Below the pieces are notes generated by a model that saw only the letters and a program-made list of their open reading frames with translations, was not told where the DNA came from and ran no database searches. The position numbers and the translations under genes are program-made. Shown piece after piece: positions 18,853 to 28,475 of a stretch of DNA of 64,000 nucleotides. This stretch comes from Chitinimonas sp036961565 (GTDB taxonomy: Bacteria > Pseudomonadota > Gammaproteobacteria > Burkholderiales > Chitinimonadaceae): NCBI RefSeq assembly GCF_036961565.1, contig NZ_JBAMDD010000002.1:372001-436000 (forward strand), written 5' to 3'. Each line of letters begins with the position of its first letter. Within the stretch, counting starts at the first letter, position 1.

Positions 18853-19176
18853 ATGTTCCAAACGCACAACGCCTTCCAGCAATTCATCCAAAGAATGAAT
18901 TTACACTATGAACGTGAATTCATCACAGAAGAGGCTGCCTATCAAGACAATCAAAAAATCAAAAGTGATCTGCTTAAAGCAATTCTGGCACATCAACACC
19001 AAATGAATATTGACGCAGTAAGGCAAGGACTCGAATTACTTTTTGAACATACCGGCTGCGTTGAAGACCAGAAAATCCTGGCAGAGCTGCTTCAACCCCA
19101 TCTGAGCAATGGTACACTTGACCATGTAATTGTCGGGCAAGCGTCCCGACATTCAGCCTCTGGTCGCTGGCGGTGA
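18853..19176 (+). CDS. Hypothetical protein, possibly truncated
   Basis: A 107-residue frame of clearly lower GC than its surroundings, predicted mostly helical (MFQTHNAFQQFIQRMNLHYEREF...). Codon use up to about residue 92 looks genuine. The last 15 residues (VGQASRHSASGRWR) coincide with a jump to higher GC at about 19130. This suggests the original 3' end was lost at a deletion or insertion junction. I do not recognise the family. It lies next to an Imm33-like gene, which is compatible with a worn-down island of toxin/immunity or similar accessory genes. Confidence 0.5.
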   Translation: MFQTHNAFQQFIQRMNLHYEREFITEEAAYQDNQKIKSDLLKAILAHQHQMNIDAVRQGLELLFEHTGCVEDQKILAELLQPHLSNGTLDHVIVGQASRHSASGRWR

Positions 19177-19366
19177 ATGGACCCGAATCATCCCAATTAC
19201 CTGCACTAAGCGCGGCCACCCAGACACAGCATTGCCATGCCCTCTAGGCACAAGGCAAACAGTACATGGGCAGGTACGTCTGCGCAACAACGTCAGAAGG
19301 GTAAGGCAGCCTGTGCCATCTGCCATATTCAGCGCACCACTGTCAGCCTGGCTTGCTTTAGCTGAA

Positions 19367-19708
19367 CTACAGAACAGTATCATCGTACCAAACATCTTCA
19401 TAACCTTGCGCATCAATAATAAACCGATAACCAGGTGCCAACGCCAGGTATTGACATACTATTGGCAAAATCCGTATCAAATGCTCAGCATGCATAGGCT
19501 TGTAAAAATCGTCCGCGCTTGAGTATTCGCCGCAATAGAGGAACCAACCAACATCACCCTGCTCAACCTGCCGCATGCGTATGCCATGAACAGGATTCAT
19601 CCCGACTGTCTGCAAAGCAAGGGCAATCATTTCATGATCACCTAGTGGCATGAAAGCAGAATCATATTTCTCACATATTTTCTTCTGTAGCGCTAGATAC
19701 GTCTTCAT
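19367..19708 (-). CDS. Imm33-type immunity-like protein
   Basis: The ATG at 19708 follows AGGGGG and gives 113 residues. The C-terminal half has GDVGWFLYCGEYSSADDFYKP, then MHAEHLIRILP and YLALAPGYRFI, ending YEDVWYD. This closely follows the Imm33-domain pattern as I remember it (GWYIWAGE, FFxPLHxxHL, YLGLPPGWRFL, YEDVW). Members of that family are predicted immunity proteins of polymorphic toxin systems. No toxin with RHS, PAAR, VgrG or a recognisable C-terminal toxin domain is in the window, so this may be an orphan immunity gene. The base composition is lower in GC than the housekeeping genes, hinting at transfer. Confidence 0.6.
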   Translation of the reverse strand: MKTYLALQKKICEKYDSAFMPLGDHEMIALALQTVGMNPVHGIRMRQVEQGDVGWFLYCGEYSSADDFYKPMHAEHLIRILPIVCQYLALAPGYRFIIDAQGYEDVWYDDTVL

Positions 19709-20133
19709 TTTACCCCCTAACATTATTAACAAGTAGACGTCACATCGCACAATGCCTCAAGATCAAGCTGCAGACTACTGCGCCGTATGGCATTCAAGTG
19801 CGAAAGCCCTGGCTATATAAATACGTTCTACCTTGCTAACAAAACCCCTGCAGCACGGTTGTACGAGCTTACCCTACCCGGATACTGCCTGTTGTGCACG
19901 CAGCCGGCTCTCTCTTGATAGCTCCCCGCCCCCTCACTGACGCTCATTATCATTGTGGGGCAAGCTTCCGCCTGGCAGCGACTCAAGTGCATGACAGGCA
20001 CGGAGTCTTTCGCTGTCGATACGCAGAAAGGGTCAGGTACAAGACGCGCCTCGCCGGGCTGCATGCGGCAAATTCGAGCAGTTGCTTGAATTGACATGAA
20101 TGGCTAGTCTCCATGGCATAACAGGAGACAACC
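19709..20133. other. Gene-free region upstream of aidB
   Basis: About 425 bases between the divergent Imm33-like gene and aidB. I see AT-rich promoter-like stretches (CTATATAAATACG near 19813 and CATTATTAACAAG near 19720) but no open frame, RNA gene or strong hairpin that I can support. Confidence 0.4.
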
Positions 20134-21762
20134 ATGCACTGGCCCACCCACGAAGTCCTGAACCAATCCCCCGTCCTTGCCGACTACAATCTTTACCAGA
20201 GTGATACCGCTCTGCAGGAGGGCGTACAGCGCGAAGGTGCTGCCTGGGCGGTAGGCGAACTGAATGCCACCGGCGCCGAACTGGGGCGTGCCGACAGTCT
20301 GGAACTGGGGCGCCTGGCCAACCAGCATACACCGCAGTTGCGCGCCTTCGATGCCAAGGGCCACAGGCGGGACCAGATCGAATTTCATCCAGCCTGGCAC
20401 ACCTTGATGCAAGGCATAGCGGCACGTGGCTTTCATAGCGCCCCCTGGGCACAGCCGCGCCAGGGTGTCCATGTGGCGCGCGCCGCCGGCTATCTGCTGC
20501 AGGCCCAGGTCGAGGCCGGCACGCTTTGCCCCACCACCATGACCTACGGCGCCATCCCCGCCCTTGCCAAGCATGCGCAACTGGCGCACGAATGGCTGCC
20601 CACCCTGTACCGCCGTGAATACGACGCCCGCGACCTGCCCCTGCCGCAAAAGCGCGGTGGCCTCATCGGCATGGGCATGACCGAAAAACAAGGCGGCTCG
20701 GACGTGCGCGCCAACACCACGGTAGCCCAGCCCCAGACTGACGGCAGCCACGCCCTGACCGGCCACAAGTGGTTCTTCTCGGCGCCACAATGCGACGCCC
20801 ACCTGGTACTGGCGCAAGCGCCAGAGGGCCTGAGCTGCTTTTTTGTGCCGCGCTGGCGCCCTGATGGCAGCAAGAACCCGGTACTGGTACAGCGGCTCAA
20901 GGACAAGCTGGGCAACAAATCCAATGCCTCCAGCGAAGTGGAATTCCACGCAGCCTATGGCCTGCTATTAGGCGAAGCGGGGCGAGGTGTGCCCACCATA
21001 CTGGAGATGGGCACCTATACCCGGCTCGACTGCGTGCTGGGCACTGCCGGCATGATGCGCCAGGCCGTCTCGCAGGCCATTCACCACAGCCGCCACCGCA
21101 GCGCCTTTGGCCAACTGCTGGCGCAACAGCCGCTGATGCAGAACGTACTGGCCGATCTGGCACTGGAGACCGAGGCCGCCATCACCCTGAGCCTGCGCAT
21201 GGCCAGAGCATTCGATGCCCAGGACGATGAAGCCGAAACCCTGCTGCGCCGGCTGCTGACCCCTGCGGCCAAGTATTGGGTGTGCAAGCGCGGGCCGGAG
21301 TTGGCGGCCGAGGCCATGGAAGTGATGGGCGGCAATGGTTATGTCGAGGAAGGAGTGCATGCCCGCATCTACCGCGAGATGCCGGTGAACTCCATCTGGG
21401 AGGGCTCGGGCAACATCATGTGCCTGGATGTGCTGCGCGCCATAGGCAAAAGCCCACGCACTGTCGAAGTCCTGCAGGCCGAGCTGGCGCCGGCTCTGGG
21501 CCGCCACCCCGGCTACGACCGCTACGTGGCGCGCCTGCAGGCCCAATTTGCCGATACCGCCGGGCTGGAAACCCGCGCCCGCCGGTTGACCCAGCAACTG
21601 GTGCTGGCCGTGCAGGCCAGCCTGTTGCTACAACACGCGCCCGATTTCGTGGCCCAGGCCTTTGTGGCATCGCGGCTGGAAGGCGACTGGGGCGACAGCT
21701 TCGGCACCCTGGGCGCCTCGGTAGCGAAGGAGGCGCTGATCGCGCGGGCGCTGGTGATCTAG
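20134..21762 (+). CDS. aidB: AidB-type isovaleryl-CoA dehydrogenase-like flavoprotein
   Basis: 542 residues, the size of E. coli AidB (541). The N-terminal extension HEVLNQSPVLADYNLYQSD and the TMTYGAIPAL segment are AidB hallmarks. So are the flavin/substrate region GMGMTEKQGGSDVRANTT, KWFFSAPQCD and the C-terminal VMGGNGYVEEGVHARIYREMPVNSIWEGSGN. AidB binds FAD and DNA and belongs to the adaptive response to alkylation; its exact reaction is not settled. AGGAGAC precedes the ATG. It is unrelated in position to the acyl-CoA-dehydrogenase-like genes of the pigment cluster. Confidence 0.92.
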   Translation: MHWPTHEVLNQSPVLADYNLYQSDTALQEGVQREGAAWAVGELNATGAELGRADSLELGRLANQHTPQLRAFDAKGHRRDQIEFHPAWHTLMQGIAARGFHSAPWAQPRQGVHVARAAGYLLQAQVEAGTLCPTTMTYGAIPALAKHAQLAHEWLPTLYRREYDARDLPLPQKRGGLIGMGMTEKQGGSDVRANTTVAQPQTDGSHALTGHKWFFSAPQCDAHLVLAQAPEGLSCFFVPRWRPDGSKNPVLVQRLKDKLGNKSNASSEVEFHAAYGLLLGEAGRGVPTILEMGTYTRLDCVLGTAGMMRQAVSQAIHHSRHRSAFGQLLAQQPLMQNVLADLALETEAAITLSLRMARAFDAQDDEAETLLRRLLTPAAKYWVCKRGPELAAEAMEVMGGNGYVEEGVHARIYREMPVNSIWEGSGNIMCLDVLRAIGKSPRTVEVLQAELAPALGRHPGYDRYVARLQAQFADTAGLETRARRLTQQLVLAVQASLLLQHAPDFVAQAFVASRLEGDWGDSFGTLGASVAKEALIARALVI

Positions 21763-21903
21763 CCTACCCCGGGCAGCGGCGCGGCCCGCCTGCACCCATC
21801 CTGGCCGTGCCACCAGAGCAGCTTGCGGCAGCTGTGCATGGCGGCGCTGCGCCAAAACCGCTAAGGTGCGATTCTTTCGCCTAGAAGCACCGGGGTTCGT
21901 ACC

Positions 21904-23238
21904 ATGTCGCAAATGAACTGGCTGCAATTGCTGTCGGCCGACCGTCTCGGCGCACCGCGCCGCCTACCGGAGACCGGCCCGGCCATAGGCCGTTCCGACT
22001 TCCACAAGGATCACGACCGCATCGCCTTCTCGTCGCCATTCCGCCGCCTGGGCCGCAAGACCCAGGTGCATCCGATGACCGAGAACGATCATGTGCATAC
22101 CCGCCTGACCCATAGCATCGAGGTCGGCTGCGTGGGCCGCTCCCTGGGCATCATGGTAGGTCAGGCGCTGGGCGACAAACTGCCTGCCCACATCATTCCC
22201 TACGACCTGGGCGCCATCGTGCAGGCGGCCTGCCTGGCCCACGACATCGGCAACCCGCCGTTTGGCCATGCGGGTGAATACGCCATACGTGACTGGTTCC
22301 GACAGTCATCCAACGCCTATATGCTGCAGAATCTGAGCGCTGACGAACGTCGCGATGTGCAGACCTTCGAGGGCAACGCGCAAGGCTTCCGGGTGGTAAC
22401 CCAGCTGGAGAACCACCGCTTCGACGGCGGCATGCGGCTGACCTACGCCACGCTGGGCGCCACCCTCAAATACCCCTGGACCAGCGAACACGCCGGCTTC
22501 AAGGAAAAATTCAGCTGCTACCAAGCCGAAAAGGCCCTGCTGGACGAAGTTGCCAGCGAACTGGGGCTGATCACCAAGGGCTCGGGGGTATATTGCCGCC
22601 ATCCGCTCAGCTACCTGATGGAAGCCGCCGACGACATCTGCTACGCCATTCTGGATCTGGAAGACGGGGTGGAGATAGGCATGCTGCCGTTCGAGACCAT
22701 CGCCCCCATGCTGATACGACTGGCCGGCATCGATGACGACCTGCTGGCGCTGGAAGTGGCCGGTGCGCCATCAGTGCGGCGCAAGATGTCGCTGCTGCGC
22801 TCCAAGGCGGTAGACCGCTGCGTGCGCGAAGTCACCGCCGCCTTTCTGCGCCACCACGAATCCATGCTGCGGGGCGCATACGAGGGCGACCTGATCGCAG
22901 CCTGCCCCGACTTTGTCCGCCACGGCATCCGTGATGCCAAGCAACTGGCGCGCGACCGCATCTTCAACAACCGCCGCAAGGTCGAGATCGAAGTCGGCAG
23001 CTTCACCTGCCTCGATATCCTGCTGGAAGCCTTCTGCGGCGCCGCCTACCAATTGCGCACCGAGCCGGACAAGCTGAGCTTCCGCAACAAGCGCATCCTG
23101 GATCTGATGGAATACAACGCGCCGAACAAGGAATGGCCCTTGTACGAGAGCTATATGCGGGTGCTGGATTTCATCGGCGGCATGACCGACAACTACGCCA
23201 CCTATCTGGCGCAGCAGGTGGGGGGGATGGGTCGATAG
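21904..23238 (+). CDS. dgt: Deoxyguanosinetriphosphate triphosphohydrolase-like protein
   Basis: HD-domain nucleotidase that hydrolyses dGTP (or other dNTPs) to the nucleoside and tripolyphosphate. The metal ligands appear in HTRLTHSIEVG and AACLAHDIGNPPFGHAGE. N-terminal RSDFHKDHDRIAFSSPFRRLGRKTQV-type motif segments are also present. 444 residues suits the dGTPase family. It follows aidB on the same strand after 141 bases. Confidence 0.92.
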   Translation: MSQMNWLQLLSADRLGAPRRLPETGPAIGRSDFHKDHDRIAFSSPFRRLGRKTQVHPMTENDHVHTRLTHSIEVGCVGRSLGIMVGQALGDKLPAHIIPYDLGAIVQAACLAHDIGNPPFGHAGEYAIRDWFRQSSNAYMLQNLSADERRDVQTFEGNAQGFRVVTQLENHRFDGGMRLTYATLGATLKYPWTSEHAGFKEKFSCYQAEKALLDEVASELGLITKGSGVYCRHPLSYLMEAADDICYAILDLEDGVEIGMLPFETIAPMLIRLAGIDDDLLALEVAGAPSVRRKMSLLRSKAVDRCVREVTAAFLRHHESMLRGAYEGDLIAACPDFVRHGIRDAKQLARDRIFNNRRKVEIEVGSFTCLDILLEAFCGAAYQLRTEPDKLSFRNKRILDLMEYNAPNKEWPLYESYMRVLDFIGGMTDNYATYLAQQVGGMGR

Positions 23239-23356
23239 CACAGCCCGGCCACCCCATCGCCAGCTATGCGGAAAAACCACAACGCCGTCCTGCCAAGCCT
23301 GCGGCGGCGCGCGTGCTAGAATTCCCGCAAATCAAATCCCTGCGAGACTTTACGCT

Positions 23357-24286
23357 GTGTCTGTCCCCGATCGCCTAGTCATTGCCACCCGTGAATCCGC
23401 CCTCGCCCTGTGGCAGGCTCGCCACATTGCCGCCCGGCTGGAAGCCCTCTACCCCGGACTGACGGTTGAATTGCTGGGTATGACCACTCAGGGCGACCGC
23501 ATACTGGATGTGACGCTGAACAAGATAGGTGGCAAGGGCCTGTTCGTGAAGGAACTGGAAACCGCCTTGCAGGAAGGCCGCGCCGATATTGCCGTGCACT
23601 CCATGAAGGACGTGCCCATGCGCCTGCCCGATGGATTTGCCATCGCCGCCATCACCGAGCGGGAAGACCCGCGCGATGCCTTTGTCTCCACGCGCTACGA
23701 CAGTCTGGCCGCCCTGCCCGCCGGCGCCGTGGTCGGCACCTCCAGCCTGCGGCGCGAGGCACAGATACGGGCACGCTACCCCGAGCTGCTGGTCAAGCCG
23801 CTGCGCGGCAATGTGCAGACCCGCCTGGGCAAGCTCGATGCGGGCGACTACGACGCCATCATCCTGGCCGCCGCCGGGCTCAAGCGCCTGGGTTTGGGCG
23901 ACCGTATCCGTGCCCTCTTGAGCACCGACGAGAGCCTGCCCGCACCCGGCCAGGGCGCCCTGGGCATCGAGATATGCGCAGATCGCACTGACCTGCAGGC
24001 CCTGCTGGCGCCGCTCAACCATGCCGAAACCGCCGACTGCGTCACCGCCGAGCGGGCCATGAGCCTGCGGCTGGATGGTTCCTGCGAAACCCCGCTGGGT
24101 GGCTATGCCGAGATCGTGGATGAGCACTTCCTGCGCATGCGGGGCTTCGTGGCTAGACCCGATGGCAGCGAGATCCTCCGTGCTGAATCCAATGGCAGCC
24201 GTGCCGCCGCCCAGGGCCTGGGACGGCAGGTGGCCGACCTGATGTTGACCGAGGGCGCCCGTGCCCTGCTGATACCAAGAAGCTGA
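23357..24286 (+). CDS. hemC: Porphobilinogen deaminase HemC
   Basis: It polymerises four porphobilinogens into hydroxymethylbilane. Recognised by IATRESALALWQARH, KGLFVKELETALQ, AVHSMKDVP and SSLRREAQ, and by LDGSCETPLGGYA, which holds the cysteine that carries the dipyrromethane cofactor. The start is GTG at 23357 (309 residues). It begins the hemC-hemDX-hemY run. Confidence 0.95.
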   Translation: MSVPDRLVIATRESALALWQARHIAARLEALYPGLTVELLGMTTQGDRILDVTLNKIGGKGLFVKELETALQEGRADIAVHSMKDVPMRLPDGFAIAAITEREDPRDAFVSTRYDSLAALPAGAVVGTSSLRREAQIRARYPELLVKPLRGNVQTRLGKLDAGDYDAIILAAAGLKRLGLGDRIRALLSTDESLPAPGQGALGIEICADRTDLQALLAPLNHAETADCVTAERAMSLRLDGSCETPLGGYAEIVDEHFLRMRGFVARPDGSEILRAESNGSRAAAQGLGRQVADLMLTEGARALLIPRS

Positions 24287-24291
24287 ACGCC

Positions 24292-26091
24292 ATGACCCGT
24301 CCTCTTGCCCGCCGCCGCTTTCTCGTTACCCGCCCGGAAAACCAATCCGATCGTTTGACCGCGCTGTTGCTTGAGGCCGGTGCCGAACCCCTGCTAGCGC
24401 CCATGATCGCCATTGGCGAGGCAGCCGAACCCGCCGCGCTCGATGCCGCCCTGATGCGGCTGGACGACTACGACCTGGCGGTGTTCATCAGCCCGACCGC
24501 GCTGGATCAGGTCGGCGCCCGCGTACAACGCTGGCCTACCGAACTGCCCGCCGCCGTCATCGGCCCGGCATCGCGCGAGCGTGCCCACGAGCTGGGCATA
24601 CTGGATGTCATCTCACCCGACAGCCGCTTTGACAGCGAAGGCTTGCTGGAGCACCCAGCCATGCAGCGCATGGAGGGCCGCCGCGTCGTGTTGTTCCGTG
24701 GCAATGGCGGGCGCGAGCTGCTGGCCGAGACCCTGGCCGCCCGTGGCGCCAAGGTCGATATCGTCGAGGCCTATCGCCGCCTGCCCCCCACCATGGCGCG
24801 GGAAGAACTGGCCACCTTGCTGGCCGGTGGCTGCGATGGTGTCATCGTCACCAGCAGCGAGGCCGTGCAGAACCTCTTCAGCCTGTGCGACGAGCCCCTG
24901 ACCGACCTGCTGCGCAGCACCCTGTTCTTTGCCAGTCACCCGGCCATTGCCGAGGCGGCCAGGCGCAATGGTGTGTCCAGCGTATTTACCACCGCTGCCG
25001 GCGATACCGGCATCGTGGCCTCGCTGAGCGAATGCTTTGCCGGCAGCCATGTCGCCGCCACGCCAACGCCTCCCCCATTGCCAGCCATGGAGCCGCCGCG
25101 CAAGGCAGTACGCCCGCGCAGCACCGGCCAATGGCGCTGGGCGCTGGGCGGTGCCGCCATTGCCATCGGCGTATCGCTGGCCTGGCAACACCTGCAGCGG
25201 CAGGACATGCAGGCCGAAATGGACAGGCAACTGAGCCAGCTGGAAGGCCGCCTGGGCCTGCTCTCGGCCGGCGAGCGCCGCGATGGCGGCCGTATGTCCC
25301 AGCTCGATGCCAGGCTGGCCACCATAGACCACCGCATCGGCGAGCTGCAGGCACGCCAGGATGACCAGCAGGCGCTGTACGGCGCCATCATGGGCGACCA
25401 GGAAGAAACCCTGCTGGCCGATGCCGAGCTGACGCTATCGCTGGCCAGCCAGCAATTGCAGCTCACCGGCAATGTGGGCGCCGCCCTGGCCGCCCTCTAT
25501 CGCCTGGACGAGCGGCTGGCAGGCCATGACCAGCCCCGCCTGCTGCCCCTGCGCCGCGCCCTGGCGCGCGATCTGGACGCCCTCAAGCGCATGCCCTGGA
25601 TAGACTATGTCGGCCTGTCGGCCCGGCTGGACAGCCTGGCCGGCGGCATCGATAAACTGCCACTGGCCGTGGACGCCAAATCCACCGAGGATCAGGTGCA
25701 GCCAGAGGCCGACAAGCGCAAGGGCCTGCTCGGCGACCTGAGCCGGGCACTGGGCGCGCTGGTGGAAATCCGCCGTATAGACCAACCCGACCCGGTGCTG
25801 CTGGCCCCCGAACAGGCAGTCTACCTGCGTGAGCAGATCAAGCTGCGCTTGCTCAACGCCCGTCTAGCCCTGCTGCAGCGTGATGAGATCACCTTCCGCC
25901 GTGATCTCCAGGCGGCAGACGGCACGCTGCGCAAGCACTTCGACACCCGCTCCAAGCCGGTTGTCGCCACCCTTGCCACCCTGCGCGAGCTGCAAGCGGC
26001 ACAGCCGGCCCAGATGCTGCCCAGCCTGTCAGATAGTCTCAATGCCGCGCGGGATGCCCGTCGCAAGGTCAGCCGGGAGGAAGGCAAGTGA
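24292..26091 (+). CDS. hemDX: Fused uroporphyrinogen-III synthase (HemD) and HemX
   Basis: A 599-residue fusion. Residues 1-250 are a HemD domain (FLVTRPENQSDRL, VFISPTALDQV, FRGNGGRELLAETLAARGA, VTSSEAVQNLF) that closes hydroxymethylbilane with ring-D inversion. After a Pro-rich linker, residues about 281-298 form a membrane helix (WRWALGGAAIAIGVSLAW). Residues 300-599 are a coiled-coil and helical HemX domain of unknown biochemical role. It begins five bases after hemC and overlaps hemY by four bases, so the three are one operon. Fusions of hemD and hemX are known in some proteobacteria. Confidence 0.93.
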   Translation: MTRPLARRRFLVTRPENQSDRLTALLLEAGAEPLLAPMIAIGEAAEPAALDAALMRLDDYDLAVFISPTALDQVGARVQRWPTELPAAVIGPASRERAHELGILDVISPDSRFDSEGLLEHPAMQRMEGRRVVLFRGNGGRELLAETLAARGAKVDIVEAYRRLPPTMAREELATLLAGGCDGVIVTSSEAVQNLFSLCDEPLTDLLRSTLFFASHPAIAEAARRNGVSSVFTTAAGDTGIVASLSECFAGSHVAATPTPPPLPAMEPPRKAVRPRSTGQWRWALGGAAIAIGVSLAWQHLQRQDMQAEMDRQLSQLEGRLGLLSAGERRDGGRMSQLDARLATIDHRIGELQARQDDQQALYGAIMGDQEETLLADAELTLSLASQQLQLTGNVGAALAALYRLDERLAGHDQPRLLPLRRALARDLDALKRMPWIDYVGLSARLDSLAGGIDKLPLAVDAKSTEDQVQPEADKRKGLLGDLSRALGALVEIRRIDQPDPVLLAPEQAVYLREQIKLRLLNARLALLQRDEITFRRDLQAADGTLRKHFDTRSKPVVATLATLRELQAAQPAQMLPSLSDSLNAARDARRKVSREEGK

Positions 26092-27302
26092 GAATCCTGT
26101 TCTGGCTGATCGCCCTGTTCGGGCTGGCCGTGGGGCTGGCCATGTTTGCCCGCCTCAATACCGGCTACGCCCTGCTGTTCTTCCCACCGTGGCGCATGGA
26201 GCTATCGCTCAACGCCTTTGTACTGCTGTTCGCCCTGCTGGTGCTGGGCGGCTACGGCCTGGTCAAGCTGGTGGACTGGCTGCTGGCCATGCCACGCAAC
26301 GTACGCCGCTACAAGGCCGCCAAACGTGTCAACGACGCCCGTCGCTATCGCCGCGAAGCTATCACCGCCCTGATAGAAGGTCGTTACCACAAGTCGGTCA
26401 GGGCCATCAAAGTGGCGCGTGAGGCCGAGGACGAACGTGAGATGCAGTTGATCGATACCTTGATCGCCGCCCGCGCCGCCCACTTTGGCCGCGATTTCGA
26501 AGCGCGCGACCAATTTATCGAACAAGCCCGCGTCGCCTGCGGTGGCCGCTCGCTGGCGCTGGACATGCTCGAAGCCGAGATGATGTACGAGCAATATCGC
26601 AACCGCGAAGCCCTGGTGGCCCTGCAGCGCGTCTACGCCCAATCGCCCAAGCTGACCGCTGCCCTCAAGCTGGAGCTGAAGATACGGCAGCAGGACAACC
26701 ATCCAGCCCGGGTGATAGAGCTGACCGACATGCTGGAGAAAAGCGACGCGCTGGACCCCAGCCACGCCGCCCGCATACGCAATCAGGCCCGCCTGAACCA
26801 GCTCAAGCTAGACCCAATGGATGCCAGCGAACTGGAACGCTGGTGGCATGGCTTGCGCAAGGACGAAAAGCTGCTGCCCAAGCTGGCCGCCGCCGCCGCC
26901 AGGCAGTTCATCCGGGTGGGCGTGGGCGAGCGGGCCGAGTCCATCCTGGTCGATGCACTGGAAGCCAACTGGGATGTGGCCCCGCTGGAAACCTATGGCG
27001 AACTGGGTCGCCTGGGGGTCAAGGGCGATGCGGTGAAACGCCTGGCGCGCGCCGAGGACTGGTTGCGCCATCACCCCAATGACCACCAGTTGCTGCTGGC
27101 CCTGGGCCGCATGTGCCGCGATGCCGCACTATGGGGCAAGGCACGCAACTATCTGGAAGCTAGTGTGGCCGTCGCCGCCACTCCGGTGGCCCATGCCGAG
27201 CTGGGCCAGTTGCTGGAGCAGTTGGACGAGCGCGAGACCGCTGAGGAACACTACCGCGCAAGCCTGGGCCTGGCCCTGGATCTGCTGGAGAAACGTGCAT
27301 GA
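26088..27302 (+). CDS. hemY: HemY-type inner-membrane protein with TPR repeats
   Basis: Two N-terminal membrane helices (ILFWLIALFGLAVGLAMFARL and FVLLFALLVLGGYGLVKLV) are followed by the HemY N domain and a long helical TPR-like region; 404 residues. It is the proteobacterial HemY of the hem operon (not the Gram-positive coproporphyrinogen oxidase of that name). It is proposed to assist late haem synthesis at the membrane. It overlaps hemDX and the next gene by four bases each, indicating translational coupling. Confidence 0.93.
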   Translation: MRILFWLIALFGLAVGLAMFARLNTGYALLFFPPWRMELSLNAFVLLFALLVLGGYGLVKLVDWLLAMPRNVRRYKAAKRVNDARRYRREAITALIEGRYHKSVRAIKVAREAEDEREMQLIDTLIAARAAHFGRDFEARDQFIEQARVACGGRSLALDMLEAEMMYEQYRNREALVALQRVYAQSPKLTAALKLELKIRQQDNHPARVIELTDMLEKSDALDPSHAARIRNQARLNQLKLDPMDASELERWWHGLRKDEKLLPKLAAAAARQFIRVGVGERAESILVDALEANWDVAPLETYGELGRLGVKGDAVKRLARAEDWLRHHPNDHQLLLALGRMCRDAALWGKARNYLEASVAVAATPVAHAELGQLLEQLDERETAEEHYRASLGLALDLLEKRA

Positions 27303-27742
27303 TGAGCAATGCCCTGCTGGCCAGCCTGCACTACCTGGGCGCCATGGTACTGATGGCCTGCCTGCTGGCCGAGCACCTGCTGCTCAAACCCGAGCTGGAC
27401 GCGGCCCTGGCCCGCAAGCTGGCCCGCATCGACGCCATCTACGGCCTCACCGCCATCACCCAGATCGCCACCGGCATTGCCCGCATGTATAGCGAGAAAG
27501 GCACGGCACTCTATCTGCAGAATCCGGTGTTCCACCTCAAGATCACCATCTTCGTACTGCTGGGCCTGCTCTCCATCTACCCCACCTTGCGCTTTATCGC
27601 CTGGAGCCGCGCCGCCAAAAGCGCTGGCCTGCTGATACCGGCCGAATACAAACGGGTCATCATGCTGATACGGGTGCAATTGCTGCTGCTACTGGCCCTG
27701 CCCATACTGGCCAGCTTGATGGCACGAGGCGTGGGGCTCTGA
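27299..27742 (+). CDS. DUF2214 four-helix membrane protein
   Basis: 147 residues with four predicted membrane helices and the family pattern LHYLGAMVLMACLLAEHLLL, then YGLTAITQIATGIARM. Proteins of this family are often encoded near haem genes; no biochemical function is known to me. The ATG overlaps hemY by four bases, so it is the last gene of the hemC-hemDX-hemY unit. Confidence 0.85.
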   Translation: MMSNALLASLHYLGAMVLMACLLAEHLLLKPELDAALARKLARIDAIYGLTAITQIATGIARMYSEKGTALYLQNPVFHLKITIFVLLGLLSIYPTLRFIAWSRAAKSAGLLIPAEYKRVIMLIRVQLLLLLALPILASLMARGVGL

Positions 27743-27804
27743 ACGCCAGCGTCATTTGCCTGAGGCCTTGAGCAGGCGCTCGGCGATTCATCTGTTTGAA
27801 TTAG

Positions 27805-28473
27805 TTATTGGATCTGGGTACTGGGCGTCCCAAGCTGCCGATTGGGGCGAAACAGGCAGTAGAGTGGCAGGCCGCGCAGGTCCTGCACCGCGCCCAGCAG
27901 AAAATCGTAGCGATAGTAGAGCGGCAGGTTGCCTGGGTTTTCGGTGTCCAAGGCCAGGCCCTGTACCCGCTCATCCGCCTCTGCCTGGGCAATGATTTCG
28001 CGCAGCAGATAGCCCCCCAGCCCGGTGCCCCGCACGCTGCCGTGCACGCCTATCATGCGCAGGTAATAGTGCGGGACAGCAGGCGCAGCCCGGCGGGTGG
28101 CCCGCATATAGGCATTCATCAGGCCGAAGGCAGCAAACGATACCTGCCAGGGTAGGCCCAGCGACTTGAACAGCAGGCAAGCGCCACCAAGCAGCCGCCT
28201 GAGCCAATGCCTGCCGGGTGCCTCCAGCAGATAGCAGGCCAGCAATCGATCACCGTCAAACAGCCCACGCAAGCGGTGACCCAACAGATAGGCTTGGTCA
28301 AACAGAAAAGCCAGAAAAGCCCGGCTGCGACGGCTCGCCTCAGCCTCGGTCTGGCCCACCACAAACAGGCGCTGGAACAGTGGGTCGGGCGTGAAAGCCT
28401 GGTTCATCAGCGCCACGAACGCAGCTTTATCGCGCCACTGCAAGTCCCGGCAGGTACCCAGGGTGGTATCCAT
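27805..28473 (-). CDS. GNAT-family N-acetyltransferase
   Basis: 222 residues. The acetyl-CoA binding segment MIGVHGSVRGTGLGGYLLREIIAQA and the strand-6 pattern LALDTENPGNLPLYYRYDF identify the GNAT fold. The substrate is unknown. It is the last gene on the minus strand before convergence with the hem operon and begins two bases after the stop of the small membrane protein. It may thus be the tail of the pigment operon or a separate two-gene unit. A role in pigment tailoring or self-protection is only a possibility. Confidence 0.8.
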   Translation of the reverse strand: MDTTLGTCRDLQWRDKAAFVALMNQAFTPDPLFQRLFVVGQTEAEASRRSRAFLAFLFDQAYLLGHRLRGLFDGDRLLACYLLEAPGRHWLRRLLGGACLLFKSLGLPWQVSFAAFGLMNAYMRATRRAAPAVPHYYLRMIGVHGSVRGTGLGGYLLREIIAQAEADERVQGLALDTENPGNLPLYYRYDFLLGAVQDLRGLPLYCLFRPNRQLGTPSTQIQ

Positions 28474-28475
28474 GC

